A stretch of DNA of 64,000 nt from Bacteroidetes bacterium UBA1941 (lineage in GTDB: Bacteria > Bacteroidota > Bacteroidia > Chitinophagales > LD1). The notes beneath the pieces are model-generated. The model did not search any database, was not told the DNA's origin, and saw nothing but the letters and a program-made list of their open reading frames with translations. Shown piece by piece: positions 50,324-58,668 of the stretch (position 1 is the stretch's first letter; every line of letters begins with the position of its first letter). The translations under genes were made by a program, and so were the position numbers. The DNA lies in assembly GCA_002336805.1 (NCBI GenBank), contig DDEZ01000002.1, positions 1-64,000 of the forward strand. Reading direction: 5' to 3'.

Positions 50324-50748
50324 ATGTATCGCTCTAATGTTTGGTTAAAGATTTATCCCTGGCCCAAGGGGATGCAAATATAGCTAAGCTGCGAATTTCA
50401 GCAAACATAGGCACTGCCTCATTTTGAGCATCCCGATGGCTTTGCTAATGGTATTGCGGTTTTCAAAAAGCATGCTTCAATGCTCGGACACCCTGGGTTT
50501 TAACTCATTTTACCATTCGAAACCAGCGCACAAAAGACTTTTTGTAATAAATACAGGCTAAAAACGTAACCCCTGTAGATATCACTCGTAAGCTATACAC
50601 AGAGAGTAAAAGTTTTAATGCTTGTTTAGTTAATCAAAGAAAGGTGGCCCGTAAGCCACCTTTTTTAATCTCAGCCTCCCAAGAAAAGATGGCAAACTGA
50701 AACATAATGACACTCCGCCCGTACATCTATACAATAAACACCTTTATT
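50324..50748. other. 425-bp stretch with an orphan terminator; possible small RNA
   Basis: Contains a palindrome AAGCATGCTT, an inverted pair TACAGG (50552-50557) / CCTGTA (50572-50577), and a strong terminator (50641-50666) that no annotated plus-strand gene ends at. A 41-codon ORF at 50436-50561 has no recognised homologue. No canonical promoter was found, so a small RNA or small protein gene here is only a possibility. Confidence 0.35.
50641..50666 (+). terminator. orphan intrinsic terminator
   Basis: AAGGTGGC (50641-50648) and GCCACCTT (50655-50662) form a perfect 8-bp stem with loop CCGTAA, followed by TTTTTT. The nearest plus-strand gene upstream ends at 49850 and is overlapped by a convergent gene. 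Confidence 0.8.
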
Positions 50749-51204
50749 ATGACCAGATCCATACTCTTCATCACAGCCCTGATCTTTTCTTTCCAGTCTA
50801 CATTTGCCGGCACAGGAGCAGATGCTACTACCCGCAAAGATGGCAAGGAGTGGCTCTTCAAACCTCTCGCATCTACTGACGTGAGCCTGGAGGTAGAGCG
50901 TATAGGTGGAGAGGTGATGGTGCATCTCTACTCTCAGAATATGAGGAATGTAGATGTGATCTATGTAGAAAAGAGCAACGATCCTACATCTGGTTTTGCC
51001 CGCTGCCAGTCTGTAAAGGTGTCAGACTTTCTGATCAAGAGCAAAAACTATATAGAAGTGGCTGATGCCAACCCGGGATCATCTAACGTAGACTCATACT
51101 ACAGGATACGCACTATCAGTACCAAGGGAGAAACCAAAACATATACCCCGGTAGACCTCGCTCCGCTCTATCAGGTAGATCCGCTGGAGGTGGTAGAAAA
51201 ATAA
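50749..51204 (+). CDS. small exported protein of unknown function
   Basis: A 151-aa protein with a signal peptide (about 1-20, STFAG) and a beta-rich domain: WLFKPLASTDVSLEVERIGGEVMVHL, then SYYRIRTISTKGETKTYTPV near the C-terminus. It resembles a single fibronectin-III/Ig-like sandwich as found before T9SS sorting domains, but it has no sorting domain. No family named. The ATG at 50749 gives the signal peptide; an upstream in-frame ATG at 50707 does not. Single-gene unit bounded by terminators on both sides. Confidence 0.65.
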   Translation: MTRSILFITALIFSFQSTFAGTGADATTRKDGKEWLFKPLASTDVSLEVERIGGEVMVHLYSQNMRNVDVIYVEKSNDPTSGFARCQSVKVSDFLIKSKNYIEVADANPGSSNVDSYYRIRTISTKGETKTYTPVDLAPLYQVDPLEVVEK

Positions 51205-51226
51205 TAAGACCTTTTCATATCAATCT

Positions 51227-51257
51227 AAAAGCCCTCAAATGAGGGCTTTTTATTTTT
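51227..51257 (+). terminator. intrinsic terminator after the small exported protein gene
   Basis: AAAAGCCCTC (51227-51236) and GAGGGCTTTT (51241-51250) around AAAT, followed by TATTTTT. Confidence 0.85.
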
Positions 51258-51305
51258 CCTCCTATCTGATTGGGCAAGTATCAGCCAATAGTCATAAGTT
51301 GTGGC

Positions 51306-52145
51306 GTGAAAAAGAGATACTTCATCCATCTGGCATATGATGGCACCGGCTACTGCGGGTGGCAGGTCCAGAATAACGGAGATACCGTACAGGGTAAACT
51401 AAACTTTGCCCTATCGCGCCTGCTCAGCAGCCCTATATCCACCGGCGGCTGCGGCCGCACTGATGCAGGGGTCCACGCGACAGACTTCTATGCTCACTTT
51501 GAGACAGACCGCGAGCTGGATGAGAAGTTTACCTTCCGGCTCAACTCTGTCCTGCCCCAGGACATAAGGATCTTTTCTATCATACCCGTGCATGAGAAGT
51601 CAAATACGCGTTTTGATGCTATCAGTCGCACCTATGAGTACTACCTGCACTTTGAGAAAAACCCATTCCTCCGGCACTACAGCACGCAGGTGCACGCACG
51701 CGAGCTGGACTGGAATAAAATCTATGAGGCTACGGCCATGATACCCAGCTTTGGAGACTACACCTCTCTCTGCCGGCCCAGCGAAGACTTTAAGACCAAC
51801 CTATGTGATGTGACGGAGGCGCGCTGGGACAGGGTGGTGCGCCCTGGCATAGCAGGAGACGGGCAGGATGAATTTATGCGGCTCACTATCACTTCCAATC
51901 GCTTTCTGCGCGGCATGATCCGCAAAATAGTAGGAGTGCTCATTCTTATAGGTCGCGACAAGCTGTCTATAGCTGACTACAAGCGGATAGTAGAAGCAAA
52001 AGAGGAATTCCCGTTTGGGATATCTTCTCCGCCGCAGGGCCTCTATCTCACCAAGGTGATCTATCGGGATGGTGTGCTGGAAGGTCGGGCCATAGACCGC
52101 AGCCGCAAACCAGTAGAAGAGTCTCAATCCGAAGAAGAGGAATAG
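51306..52145 (+). CDS. truA: tRNA pseudouridine(38-40) synthase TruA
   Basis: A 279-aa TruA from a GTG start at 51306 (KKRYFIHLAYDGTGYCGWQ follows). A TTG at 51270 in the same frame is less likely. Catalytic Asp in GGCGRTDAGVHA (about 47-58), then RFDAISRTYEYYL and RFLRGMIRKIVGVLI, mark the family. It converts U38-U40 of tRNA anticodon arms to pseudouridine. The C-terminus has an acidic tail EESQSEEEE beyond the usual end. Confidence 0.94.
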   Translation: MKKRYFIHLAYDGTGYCGWQVQNNGDTVQGKLNFALSRLLSSPISTGGCGRTDAGVHATDFYAHFETDRELDEKFTFRLNSVLPQDIRIFSIIPVHEKSNTRFDAISRTYEYYLHFEKNPFLRHYSTQVHARELDWNKIYEATAMIPSFGDYTSLCRPSEDFKTNLCDVTEARWDRVVRPGIAGDGQDEFMRLTITSNRFLRGMIRKIVGVLILIGRDKLSIADYKRIVEAKEEFPFGISSPPQGLYLTKVIYRDGVLEGRAIDRSRKPVEESQSEEEE

Positions 52146-52175
52146 AAAAAAAGGCGGCCCCTTCCCGGAGCCGCC
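52146..52175 (-). terminator. intrinsic terminator of the DUF4397 gene
   Basis: On the minus strand GGCGGC and GCCGCC pair around TCCGGGAAGGG and are followed by seven T residues. Confidence 0.8.
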
Positions 52176-52201
52176 CCATAAAAACCCAACCCTAAGAATA
52201 A

Positions 52202-53902
52202 TTAGTTCATCACGGTGAACTTCGCATTGGCTACACCGTTGCGGGTAGTGATGTGCATCGTGTAGATACCGCTGCTCAGGTCAGAGGTGTTGATGGTGAT
52301 CTGGTCAGCGCCGTTGCTATCTATAGTTTTTACTACTGCGCCGGTCATGTTCATCACTTCTATTGTGCTTGCTTCTCCTTTCAGAGATACTGTGATCTTA
52401 TTGTTTGCAGGATTTGGATAGAGATTGAGACCTATCTCGCTTGTTATATCCTTGATGCCGGTCACATCAGAGAGGGGTATCATATTGCCACCAGATGCCA
52501 GGGCTACCCAGATGCCAAATGTAGGGCCATTGTTGTTGTTAGCAGGATTGAGGAAGCCCGAAGCCAGGGCTACGCCGCTCTGGCCACCCAGGGAGGATAC
52601 ATCGGCCAGGTAGCGCTTGAGTGTAGTGCTACCGGCAGAGTCCTGCAGATCAAATACATAACTACCCACAGGTACTGGCAGATAGCCGGTCTGATCTGTG
52701 TAGGACGCATTGTCTACTGCGAGTATGCTAGGCACCTCTACGCGCACATCTACACTAGGCGCATCAGGCGCACCATGTATCACAAAGAAATCAAACTCAC
52801 CGGATGATGCAGCCTGCCTGCGCGCATTGGGCTTGATCAGGAGCGTGAATGCAGTGCTCCTGCCATCAGGATTAGCAGCAAAACCTGTACCTACTACACC
52901 TGATGCGGTGACGACATAGCTGCTGTCTGGTGCCAACAGGATATTAGGGAAAGTAGCGATAGCCTGTGATACGTTAGTAGAATTAGCAGGAGCCACAGCT
53001 ACTGTATGGTTTACATTAGACAGCAGCTGGATGTATGGAGTAGCTGTGCGAAATTTGAAATTAGGTATTGCCTTAGCGCCATCTACATACACATCTACAG
53101 AGTCAGCAGCCGGGTCCGGTGCGTTATGTATCACCTGCACATAGGACTGTTGCTGCTGTGGCAGTTCTACTACTGTACCATCTGCCAGTACTGCGAGTAC
53201 TTTAAAAGATGGGCCATTGTTATTGGCCGCCGGAGCCAGAAAGCCAGAAGCGATGACCAGTGCAGATTTGCCACCCAGGCCGGAGAGATCTGCCACATAT
53301 TTTGCCAGCGCAGTAGGGACACCTGCTGGGGCTATCTCTATAGGATACCAGGTAGGAGGTACGGTCAGGTAGCCACTGGCGTCGCCATATTGAGCATTGC
53401 TCACCAGTGTAGCACCTCCCGTCAGATTTACATCCACACCCGGAGCGTCCGTCACACCATGAAATACGGCAAAAGATACGGTACCAGCACCTGATGCAGT
53501 CTTTGCGGGTGCGACTACCTTCAGGTCAAAGGCGGTGCTCTTGCCGTTAGGATTGGCTGAGAAGCCTGTGGCTACCACACCGCTGGCTACCACTATATAG
53601 CTGGAGTCTGCCTGCAGGGGTCCGAGGGTAAAGTTCTTGAGTGTATCTGCAGCGGACATAGAGGTGGAGGGTGCCACGCCTACATTCAGGGCTACACCAG
53701 ATGGCAGGCTGAGAAAGCCTGTAGCTGTGCGGAAAGCAAAATCGTTGAGGGCCAGTGTGCCGTTTACATAGACATCTACAGAGGCTGCGGCCGGGTCAGC
53801 ACAGTTGTGTATGACCTGTACATTGGCAGTCTGAGCATAGAGGCCCGAGGCGGTGGCTACGAGGCCCGCCGAGATCAGGATGGTTTTGAAGAGGTTTTTC
53901 AT
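52202..53902 (-). CDS. secreted protein with two DUF4397 domains and a T9SS sorting domain
   Basis: A 566-aa exported protein. Signal peptide (1-23). Two related DUF4397 repeats follow (about 25-245 and 253-478), each starting with VQVIHN(C/A)(A/P)DPAA-SVDVYV and each containing GVDVNLTGG or VDVRVEV and SGFLAPAANNNGP-like endings. A type A T9SS sorting domain (about 490-566) holds LYPNPANNKITV. The duplication at protein level shows an internal domain doubling. Surface protein, function unknown. Confidence 0.88.
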   Translation of the reverse strand: MKNLFKTILISAGLVATASGLYAQTANVQVIHNCADPAAASVDVYVNGTLALNDFAFRTATGFLSLPSGVALNVGVAPSTSMSAADTLKNFTLGPLQADSSYIVVASGVVATGFSANPNGKSTAFDLKVVAPAKTASGAGTVSFAVFHGVTDAPGVDVNLTGGATLVSNAQYGDASGYLTVPPTWYPIEIAPAGVPTALAKYVADLSGLGGKSALVIASGFLAPAANNNGPSFKVLAVLADGTVVELPQQQQSYVQVIHNAPDPAADSVDVYVDGAKAIPNFKFRTATPYIQLLSNVNHTVAVAPANSTNVSQAIATFPNILLAPDSSYVVTASGVVGTGFAANPDGRSTAFTLLIKPNARRQAASSGEFDFFVIHGAPDAPSVDVRVEVPSILAVDNASYTDQTGYLPVPVGSYVFDLQDSAGSTTLKRYLADVSSLGGQSGVALASGFLNPANNNNGPTFGIWVALASGGNMIPLSDVTGIKDITSEIGLNLYPNPANNKITVSLKGEASTIEVMNMTGAVVKTIDSNGADQITINTSDLSSGIYTMHITTRNGVANAKFTVMN

Positions 53903-54029
53903 GTTTGTTTATTTTGTTTAACCATTTAACCCCATGAGTTAAACAAAGTTTGGCAATGCGGCCTCTTTTAAGAATTTTAACAAATATGTCATTGGGGCTT
54001 TTGTCCATGAGTGGGCGACCAGATGTGCT

Positions 54030-54037
54030 TATATTTG
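54030..54037 (+). promoter_or_regulatory. perfect TATATTTG -7 box 5 bases before the ABC exporter start
   Basis: An 8/8 match to TAnnTTTG with CTGAC between it and the ATG at 54043; the nearest TTG (54001-54003) is 26 bp away. Predicts a leaderless mRNA. Confidence 0.5.
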
Positions 54038-54042
54038 CTGAC

Positions 54043-55833
54043 ATGTCAGAATCTGGAAAAGGCGGCCTCGATCTACCTCTCGTCAGGAGAGTACTTGGAC
54101 TGGCCAGCCCCTACAAAAAAGAGTTTTACACCACGATCATCCTATCTATCCTGCTGGCCGGGATGGCCATGGTACGCCCTATACTGGTGCAGCGCGCCAT
54201 AGATTATCATATTATCCGCTTTGATATGCCGGGCCTGCAGCTGATAGTACTGGTCATGCTCGGCTCTCTGGTGGTGGAGACTGTCATGCGCTACTACTTT
54301 GGCTATATCTCTGCCTGGCTGGGCACTAGCATCATCCGCGATCTGCGCCAGCGTGTTTATGATCACATCATCCACTCACGCCTCCAGTATTTTGACACGA
54401 CACCCATAGGCACCTCCACCACGCGTACCATCACAGATGTAGAGGCTGTGAATGACACATTCTCTGAGGGGCTCATCTCGATCTTTGCAGACATCCTGAC
54501 CATAGCTGTAGCAGTGACGTGTATGCTGATATTCAACTGGCAGCTTGCTTTAGTTTCACTGATCCCACTGCCATTCTTGCTGATAGTCACGAGGTGGTTT
54601 CAGAGAGGTGTCAAGGCATCTTTTCAGGATGAGCGCACACAAATAGGCCGGCTCAATGCCTTCCTGCAGGAGCACATCACAGGTATGCGCATCATACAGA
54701 TATTTAATGTAGAAAAGCAGGAGCGCAGCAAATTTCAGGGAATAAATGTGCAGCTACGGGATGCGAATGTGCGCGGCATCTGGTATTATTCGCTTTTCTT
54801 CCCGGCTGTAGAAATACTCCTCGCTACAGCTATAGGCCTTATGGTGTGGTTTGCCTCGGGGCAGATGGTGTGGCATGCTGCCAAAACAAACTCGGTGATA
54901 GACGCCTCATCTGTGGGCACTATCAGCCTCTACATCATGCTGATCAATCTACTCTTCCGCCCACTGCGCTTTATCGCGGACAAGGTGAATACTATCCAGC
55001 GGGGCGTGATAGCAGCAGAGCGTGTTTTCAAACTACTGGACAAAGACCAAAGCATACCAGACCATGGCACCTTCACACCAGAGCGCAGTCAGGGCAAGAT
55101 AGAGTTTGACCATGTATGGTTCGCCTATGAGCATGACAACTATGTATTGAAAGACCTTACGTTCTCTCTCCCTGCGGGAGAGACGCTGGCCATAGTAGGT
55201 GCCACTGGCTCGGGCAAGACCTCTACTATGTCACTGTTAGGTCGGTTCTATGAGATCAATAAGGGCGACATCAAAATAGATGATGTGAGTGTAAAAGATT
55301 ATAGACTCCCGGCGCTGCGCTCACAAATGAGTATCGTACTACAGGATGTTTTCCTCTTTGCAGGCAGTGTATATGACAATATCACGCTGCGCAATGAAAA
55401 GATCACACGCGATACAGTGATAGCTGCGTCCAAAGCTATCGGCGCACACGACTTTATCATGCGCCTGCCGGGAGGCTATGACTACAAGGTGATGGAGCGT
55501 GGCGCCACACTGTCTATGGGCCAGCGGCAGCTGATATCCTTTGTACGCGCGCTGGTGTATGATCCGGCTATCCTGATACTGGACGAGGCTACATCATCTA
55601 TAGACACAGAGTCTGAGCATGTAGTGCAGCAGGCCATAGAGAAGCTGGTGAAAGGCCGCACTTCTATCGTGATAGCTCACCGCCTATCCACTATCCGTCA
55701 CGCGCACAAGATCATGGTACTGGAGCATGGAGAGCTGAAAGAGTTTGGCAGTCACGATCAGCTCATGGCGCTCGATGGCCGCTACAAGCATCTCTACGAT
55801 ATGCAGTTCAATCAGCAGAAAGAAGTGGCGTAG
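54043..55833 (+). CDS. ABC exporter, fused permease and ATPase (MsbA/MdlB-like)
   Basis: A 596-aa half-transporter. The N-terminal membrane domain (about 20-320) has six helices. The ATPase domain (about 345-590) has Walker A GATGSGKT, Q-loop VLQDVFLFAG, signature TLSMGQRQ (LSxGQ form), Walker B ILILDEATS and H-loop IAHRLSTI. It works as a homo- or heterodimer exporting lipid or drug-like substrates. The in-frame region upstream to 53950 lacks the family N-terminus, and the -7 box supports the ATG at 54043. Confidence 0.94.
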   Translation: MSESGKGGLDLPLVRRVLGLASPYKKEFYTTIILSILLAGMAMVRPILVQRAIDYHIIRFDMPGLQLIVLVMLGSLVVETVMRYYFGYISAWLGTSIIRDLRQRVYDHIIHSRLQYFDTTPIGTSTTRTITDVEAVNDTFSEGLISIFADILTIAVAVTCMLIFNWQLALVSLIPLPFLLIVTRWFQRGVKASFQDERTQIGRLNAFLQEHITGMRIIQIFNVEKQERSKFQGINVQLRDANVRGIWYYSLFFPAVEILLATAIGLMVWFASGQMVWHAAKTNSVIDASSVGTISLYIMLINLLFRPLRFIADKVNTIQRGVIAAERVFKLLDKDQSIPDHGTFTPERSQGKIEFDHVWFAYEHDNYVLKDLTFSLPAGETLAIVGATGSGKTSTMSLLGRFYEINKGDIKIDDVSVKDYRLPALRSQMSIVLQDVFLFAGSVYDNITLRNEKITRDTVIAASKAIGAHDFIMRLPGGYDYKVMERGATLSMGQRQLISFVRALVYDPAILILDEATSSIDTESEHVVQQAIEKLVKGRTSIVIAHRLSTIRHAHKIMVLEHGELKEFGSHDQLMALDGRYKHLYDMQFNQQKEVA

Positions 55834-55839
55834 CCACAA

Positions 55840-55876
55840 AAGAAAATCCGGAAACCAGCTTGCCTGATTTCCGGAT
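55840..55876 (-). terminator. intrinsic terminator of the superoxide dismutase gene
   Basis: On the minus strand ATCCGGAAA and TTTCCGGAT (9 bp) pair around a 13-base loop, followed by TTTCTTTT. Confidence 0.75.
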
Positions 55877-55903
55877 CCTCCGATATGCTTTATAGAAGCA
55901 GAA

Positions 55904-56515
55904 CTACTTTACAGCCTCTTCGTACCTCTTCTCTACTTCCTTCCAGTTGATCACATTGAAGAATGCAGACAGATAGTCCGGACGGCGGTTTTGATAGTGC
56001 AGATAGTAGGCATGCTCCCAGACGTCTACGCCTAGGATCGGTGTTCCCTTTACTTCAGCTACATCCATCAGTGGGTTGTCCTGATTAGGTGTAGAGCTGA
56101 CCACGAGCTTCTTGTCTGCGCCTACGCTCAGCCATGCCCAGCCAGAGCCGAAGCGGGTAGCGCCAGCCTTGGCAAAGTCTTCTTTGAACTTGTCAAAGCC
56201 GCCGAGCTGTGAATCGATAGCCTCTGCGAGCGCGCCAGATGGAGTGCCACCGCCATTAGGGCCCATCACCTGCCAGAAGAAAGCGTGATTCCAGTGGCCG
56301 CCACCGTTGTTGCGTACCGCAGCAGGGTACTTTGAGATATTGGCTACCAGCTCTTCCAGAGATTTGTTTTCATTCTCCGTACCAGCCAGGGCGGCGTTCA
56401 GGTTATTGACGTAGGCTGCGTGATGCTTGTCATGATGTATCTCCATCGTGCGGGCGTCGATATGTGGTTCGAGTGCATTATTTGCGTACGGTAGAGGATC
56501 TAATGTGAATGCCAT
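55904..56515 (-). CDS. sodA: superoxide dismutase (Fe/Mn family, probably Mn)
   Basis: A 203-aa Fe/Mn superoxide dismutase. Metal ligands are His27 (MEIHHDKHH), His77 (HWNHAFFW), Asp164 and His168 (DVWEHAYYLHY). The Gln in TPNQDNPLM (about 145) is in the place used by Mn-type enzymes, so Mn is favoured. Cytoplasmic, no signal peptide. A TACATTTG box lies about 85 bp upstream. Confidence 0.95.
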   Translation of the reverse strand: MAFTLDPLPYANNALEPHIDARTMEIHHDKHHAAYVNNLNAALAGTENENKSLEELVANISKYPAAVRNNGGGHWNHAFFWQVMGPNGGGTPSGALAEAIDSQLGGFDKFKEDFAKAGATRFGSGWAWLSVGADKKLVVSSTPNQDNPLMDVAEVKGTPILGVDVWEHAYYLHYQNRRPDYLSAFFNVINWKEVEKRYEEAVK

Positions 56516-56599
56516 GATGTGTTTAGTTTATTTGAGTGAATAATGATAATATGGACGAATGAATCCGGATACGATTTTACAGCCTTAAAAATGAAAAAA

Positions 56600-56607
56600 C
56601 AAATGTA
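56600..56607 (-). promoter_or_regulatory. -7 box TACATTTG of sodA
   Basis: An 8/8 match to TAnnTTTG, giving a leader of about 80 bases; no TTG at standard spacing. Confidence 0.45.
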
Positions 56608-56658
56608 TTCGGGTATCGCTCGGATGCCAGGCGGTGCCGCACTTTCTGTGCCAACCAG

Positions 56659-57105
56659 CTACTTACCCCGCTTACCCTTAAAGAACTCCGACATCAGCAT
56701 CCCGCATTCATGCTCTAACACACCTTGTTTAAGCTGTGTTTTAGGATGGAACATTTTAGGCCCAAACTGACTATATCCGGCCTTGGGGTCTGCGGCGCCA
56801 TACACCACCCGACTCACACGTGCCCAGCGCAGGGCTGCGGCACACATGGGGCAGGGCTCGACGGTCACATAGATCGTACAGTCTTCCAGAAACTTGGCGG
56901 CCAGGTAGTTGGCGGCCGCTGTGATGGCTATCATTTCTGCGTGAGCAGTCACGTCGTTCAGGCGCTCGGTCTGATTATAGCCCTTGCCTATGATCTTGTC
57001 ATTGCAGACTATGAGTGCGCCGATAGGCACCTCATCGTCCTCGCGCGCATAACCGGCCTCTTTCAGCGCGAGCCGCATCCAGTATTCATCATTGAGCAGT
57101 ATCAT
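56659..57105 (-). CDS. tadA: tRNA adenosine(34) deaminase (TadA-type nucleoside deaminase)
   Basis: A 148-aa zinc deaminase. The zinc/catalytic motif HAEM (His55, Glu57) and PCPMC (Cys85, Cys88) are intact, and VVYGAADPKAG (about 100-110) is the TadA-type substrate loop. It converts A34 of tRNA-Arg to inosine; a guanine deaminase role is less likely given the length and motifs. Its start overlaps the end of the flippase-like gene by 17 bp, so they are coupled. Confidence 0.9.
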   Translation of the reverse strand: MILLNDEYWMRLALKEAGYAREDDEVPIGALIVCNDKIIGKGYNQTERLNDVTAHAEMIAITAAANYLAAKFLEDCTIYVTVEPCPMCAAALRWARVSRVVYGAADPKAGYSQFGPKMFHPKTQLKQGVLEHECGMLMSEFFKGKRGK

Positions 57106-58051
57106 CGGCGTGCAGGTTGAAAATGAAGAAATAGCCGGCTATGGCCGGGATCAGCAGGTTGATAGCCCAGAGCAGCACGGGCACCATAAAGACACCGAGC
57201 GTCATCTCCGCTCCGCAGTCATGAAACACCAGCAGTGCTATACCACCGCGCACAGTGAGGTCTGTGAGCGGGATCAGTGGTGATACCGACTGGAGGAAGA
57301 GCACCAGGCTGATAGCAGAGATCAGCTCAAAGACGCGACCATCTATGCCGGCAAAACGCAGCAGCAGGTAGTACTGCAGCACATACACACTATAGCGCAA
57401 AAAGCTGGTCAGAAATACCAGCCACTTATCATTGCGATGCGGTGTTTTCTCTGTGCTGATGATATAGCTGTCAAACCGTAGCCCAAGGTGGTGCAGCCAG
57501 CTGACCACCTGCTCAAAGGAGATATAAAGCGCTATCAGCACAAAAGCCAACGCTGCAAAGCCAACATAACTATAAGGACTAAAAAACGCCTCTGCCTGAC
57601 CGGAGTAAAAGCGTAGCATGAAGAGCGCAACAAGAAAGGTAACAACACTCTGGGCTATGCCTCCTATGGCGCTGAGGTAGATACCATCTACGCGTTCCCC
57701 CTTGTGCAGAAACATCACTCTGCCGGCAAACTCTCCCACCCGTGCCGGGGTAGCAAAGCCGATGGACAATCCGCCTAATACAGAGCGCAACGCTTCGCGC
57801 AAGGTGACACGGGAGGAATGCTTGAGGAGTATCTTCCATTTCACAGCCTCTAGTATCCAGTTTAGCGGCATGAGCAGTATGGCCAGGGCCAGCAGCGCAA
57901 TATTTCCTCCGCTGAAACGCTGTATAAATAGATCCAGCGAACCGACAAAACTCTGTACTGATGCCAGCCGCCGGTAGATGACGAAGGACATAAAAATGAA
58001 AATGCCTACTTTTAATGCGAGCAGCAGGCGGCGGTACACGGGTGTATCCAT
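57089..58051 (-). CDS. lysylphosphatidylglycerol synthase-TM/flippase-like membrane protein
   Basis: A 320-aa protein with seven or eight hydrophobic segments and no soluble domain. The family signature is LEAVKWKILLKHSSRVTLREALRSVLGG-like sequence (key EAVKWKILL and LRSVLGGLSIGFATPARVGEFAGR, about 65-110). This is the membrane half of MprF/UPF0104 flippases. It probably moves a lipid or polyprenyl-linked sugar. Cotranscribed with tadA. Confidence 0.82.
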   Translation of the reverse strand: MDTPVYRRLLLALKVGIFIFMSFVIYRRLASVQSFVGSLDLFIQRFSGGNIALLALAILLMPLNWILEAVKWKILLKHSSRVTLREALRSVLGGLSIGFATPARVGEFAGRVMFLHKGERVDGIYLSAIGGIAQSVVTFLVALFMLRFYSGQAEAFFSPYSYVGFAALAFVLIALYISFEQVVSWLHHLGLRFDSYIISTEKTPHRNDKWLVFLTSFLRYSVYVLQYYLLLRFAGIDGRVFELISAISLVLFLQSVSPLIPLTDLTVRGGIALLVFHDCGAEMTLGVFMVPVLLWAINLLIPAIAGYFFIFNLHADDTAQ

Positions 58052-58092
58052 CTATCGCTAGTAAAGGTGCTAAAACAATTTGAAAATCAGTC

Positions 58093-58665
58093 ATGGCTGC
58101 GGATAAATCACAGGCTACACAGCGGACCATCATAGGTATAGACCCCGGCACGATCGTGATGGGCTATGGCGTGATCACCGTGACCGGCCAGACGATGAAG
58201 CTCGTGAGTATGGGCGTGATCCAGCTCTCTAAGTATGATGACCACCTGGACCGACTGCGCGTGATATCTGAGAAGGTCAAAGGCCTCATAGAGCAATACA
58301 AACCGGAGACCTGCGCTATAGAGGCGCCCTTCTTTGGCAAGAACGTGCAGTCTATGCTCAAGCTGGGCCGGGCACAAGGTGTCTCTATCGCCACAGCCCT
58401 GGTACATGGTGTGTCAGTCACAGAATATTCTCCCAAAAAGATAAAGCAATCCATCACCGGCAATGGCAATGCCACCAAGGAGCAGGTAGCTGCCATGCTA
58501 CAGCAGCTATGCAAGTTTGACCTCCAGCCGAAATTCCTAGATGCCACAGACGGTCTGGCTGCGGCAGTCTGCCATCACTTCCAGAGCAGCTCAGTGATCA
58601 CCGGCGGAAAGAAGTTTAGCGGCTGGGGAGACTTTGTAAAGAATAACGAGAAGCGGGTGAAGTAG
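58093..58665 (+). CDS. ruvC: Holliday junction resolvase RuvC
   Basis: A 190-aa RuvC. The acidic catalytic residues are Asp17 (IGIDPGT), Glu77 (CAIEAPFF), and Asp150/Asp153 (LDATDGLAAAVCHH) with His161. FGKNVQSMLKLGRAQGV is the DNA-contact helix. It cuts Holliday junctions made by RuvAB; neither of these genes is near. It is divergent from the flippase-like gene and ends 3 bp from the convergent GH3 fusion. Confidence 0.95.
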   Translation: MAADKSQATQRTIIGIDPGTIVMGYGVITVTGQTMKLVSMGVIQLSKYDDHLDRLRVISEKVKGLIEQYKPETCAIEAPFFGKNVQSMLKLGRAQGVSIATALVHGVSVTEYSPKKIKQSITGNGNATKEQVAAMLQQLCKFDLQPKFLDATDGLAAAVCHHFQSSSVITGGKKFSGWGDFVKNNEKRVK

Positions 58666-58668
58666 CCT

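Noticed and set aside
50436..50561. A 41-codon ORF in the 425-bp gap before the small exported protein
   Set aside because: No recognised homologue, no ribosome-binding or promoter signal; kept only as part of the possible small-RNA observation.
56639..56653. A second sigma-54-like site upstream of sodA (minus strand TGGCACAGAAAGTGC)
   Set aside because: GG and GC spacing is right but the -12 element reads GTGC, the site sits by the end of tadA, and a perfect TACATTTG box lies nearer to sodA.
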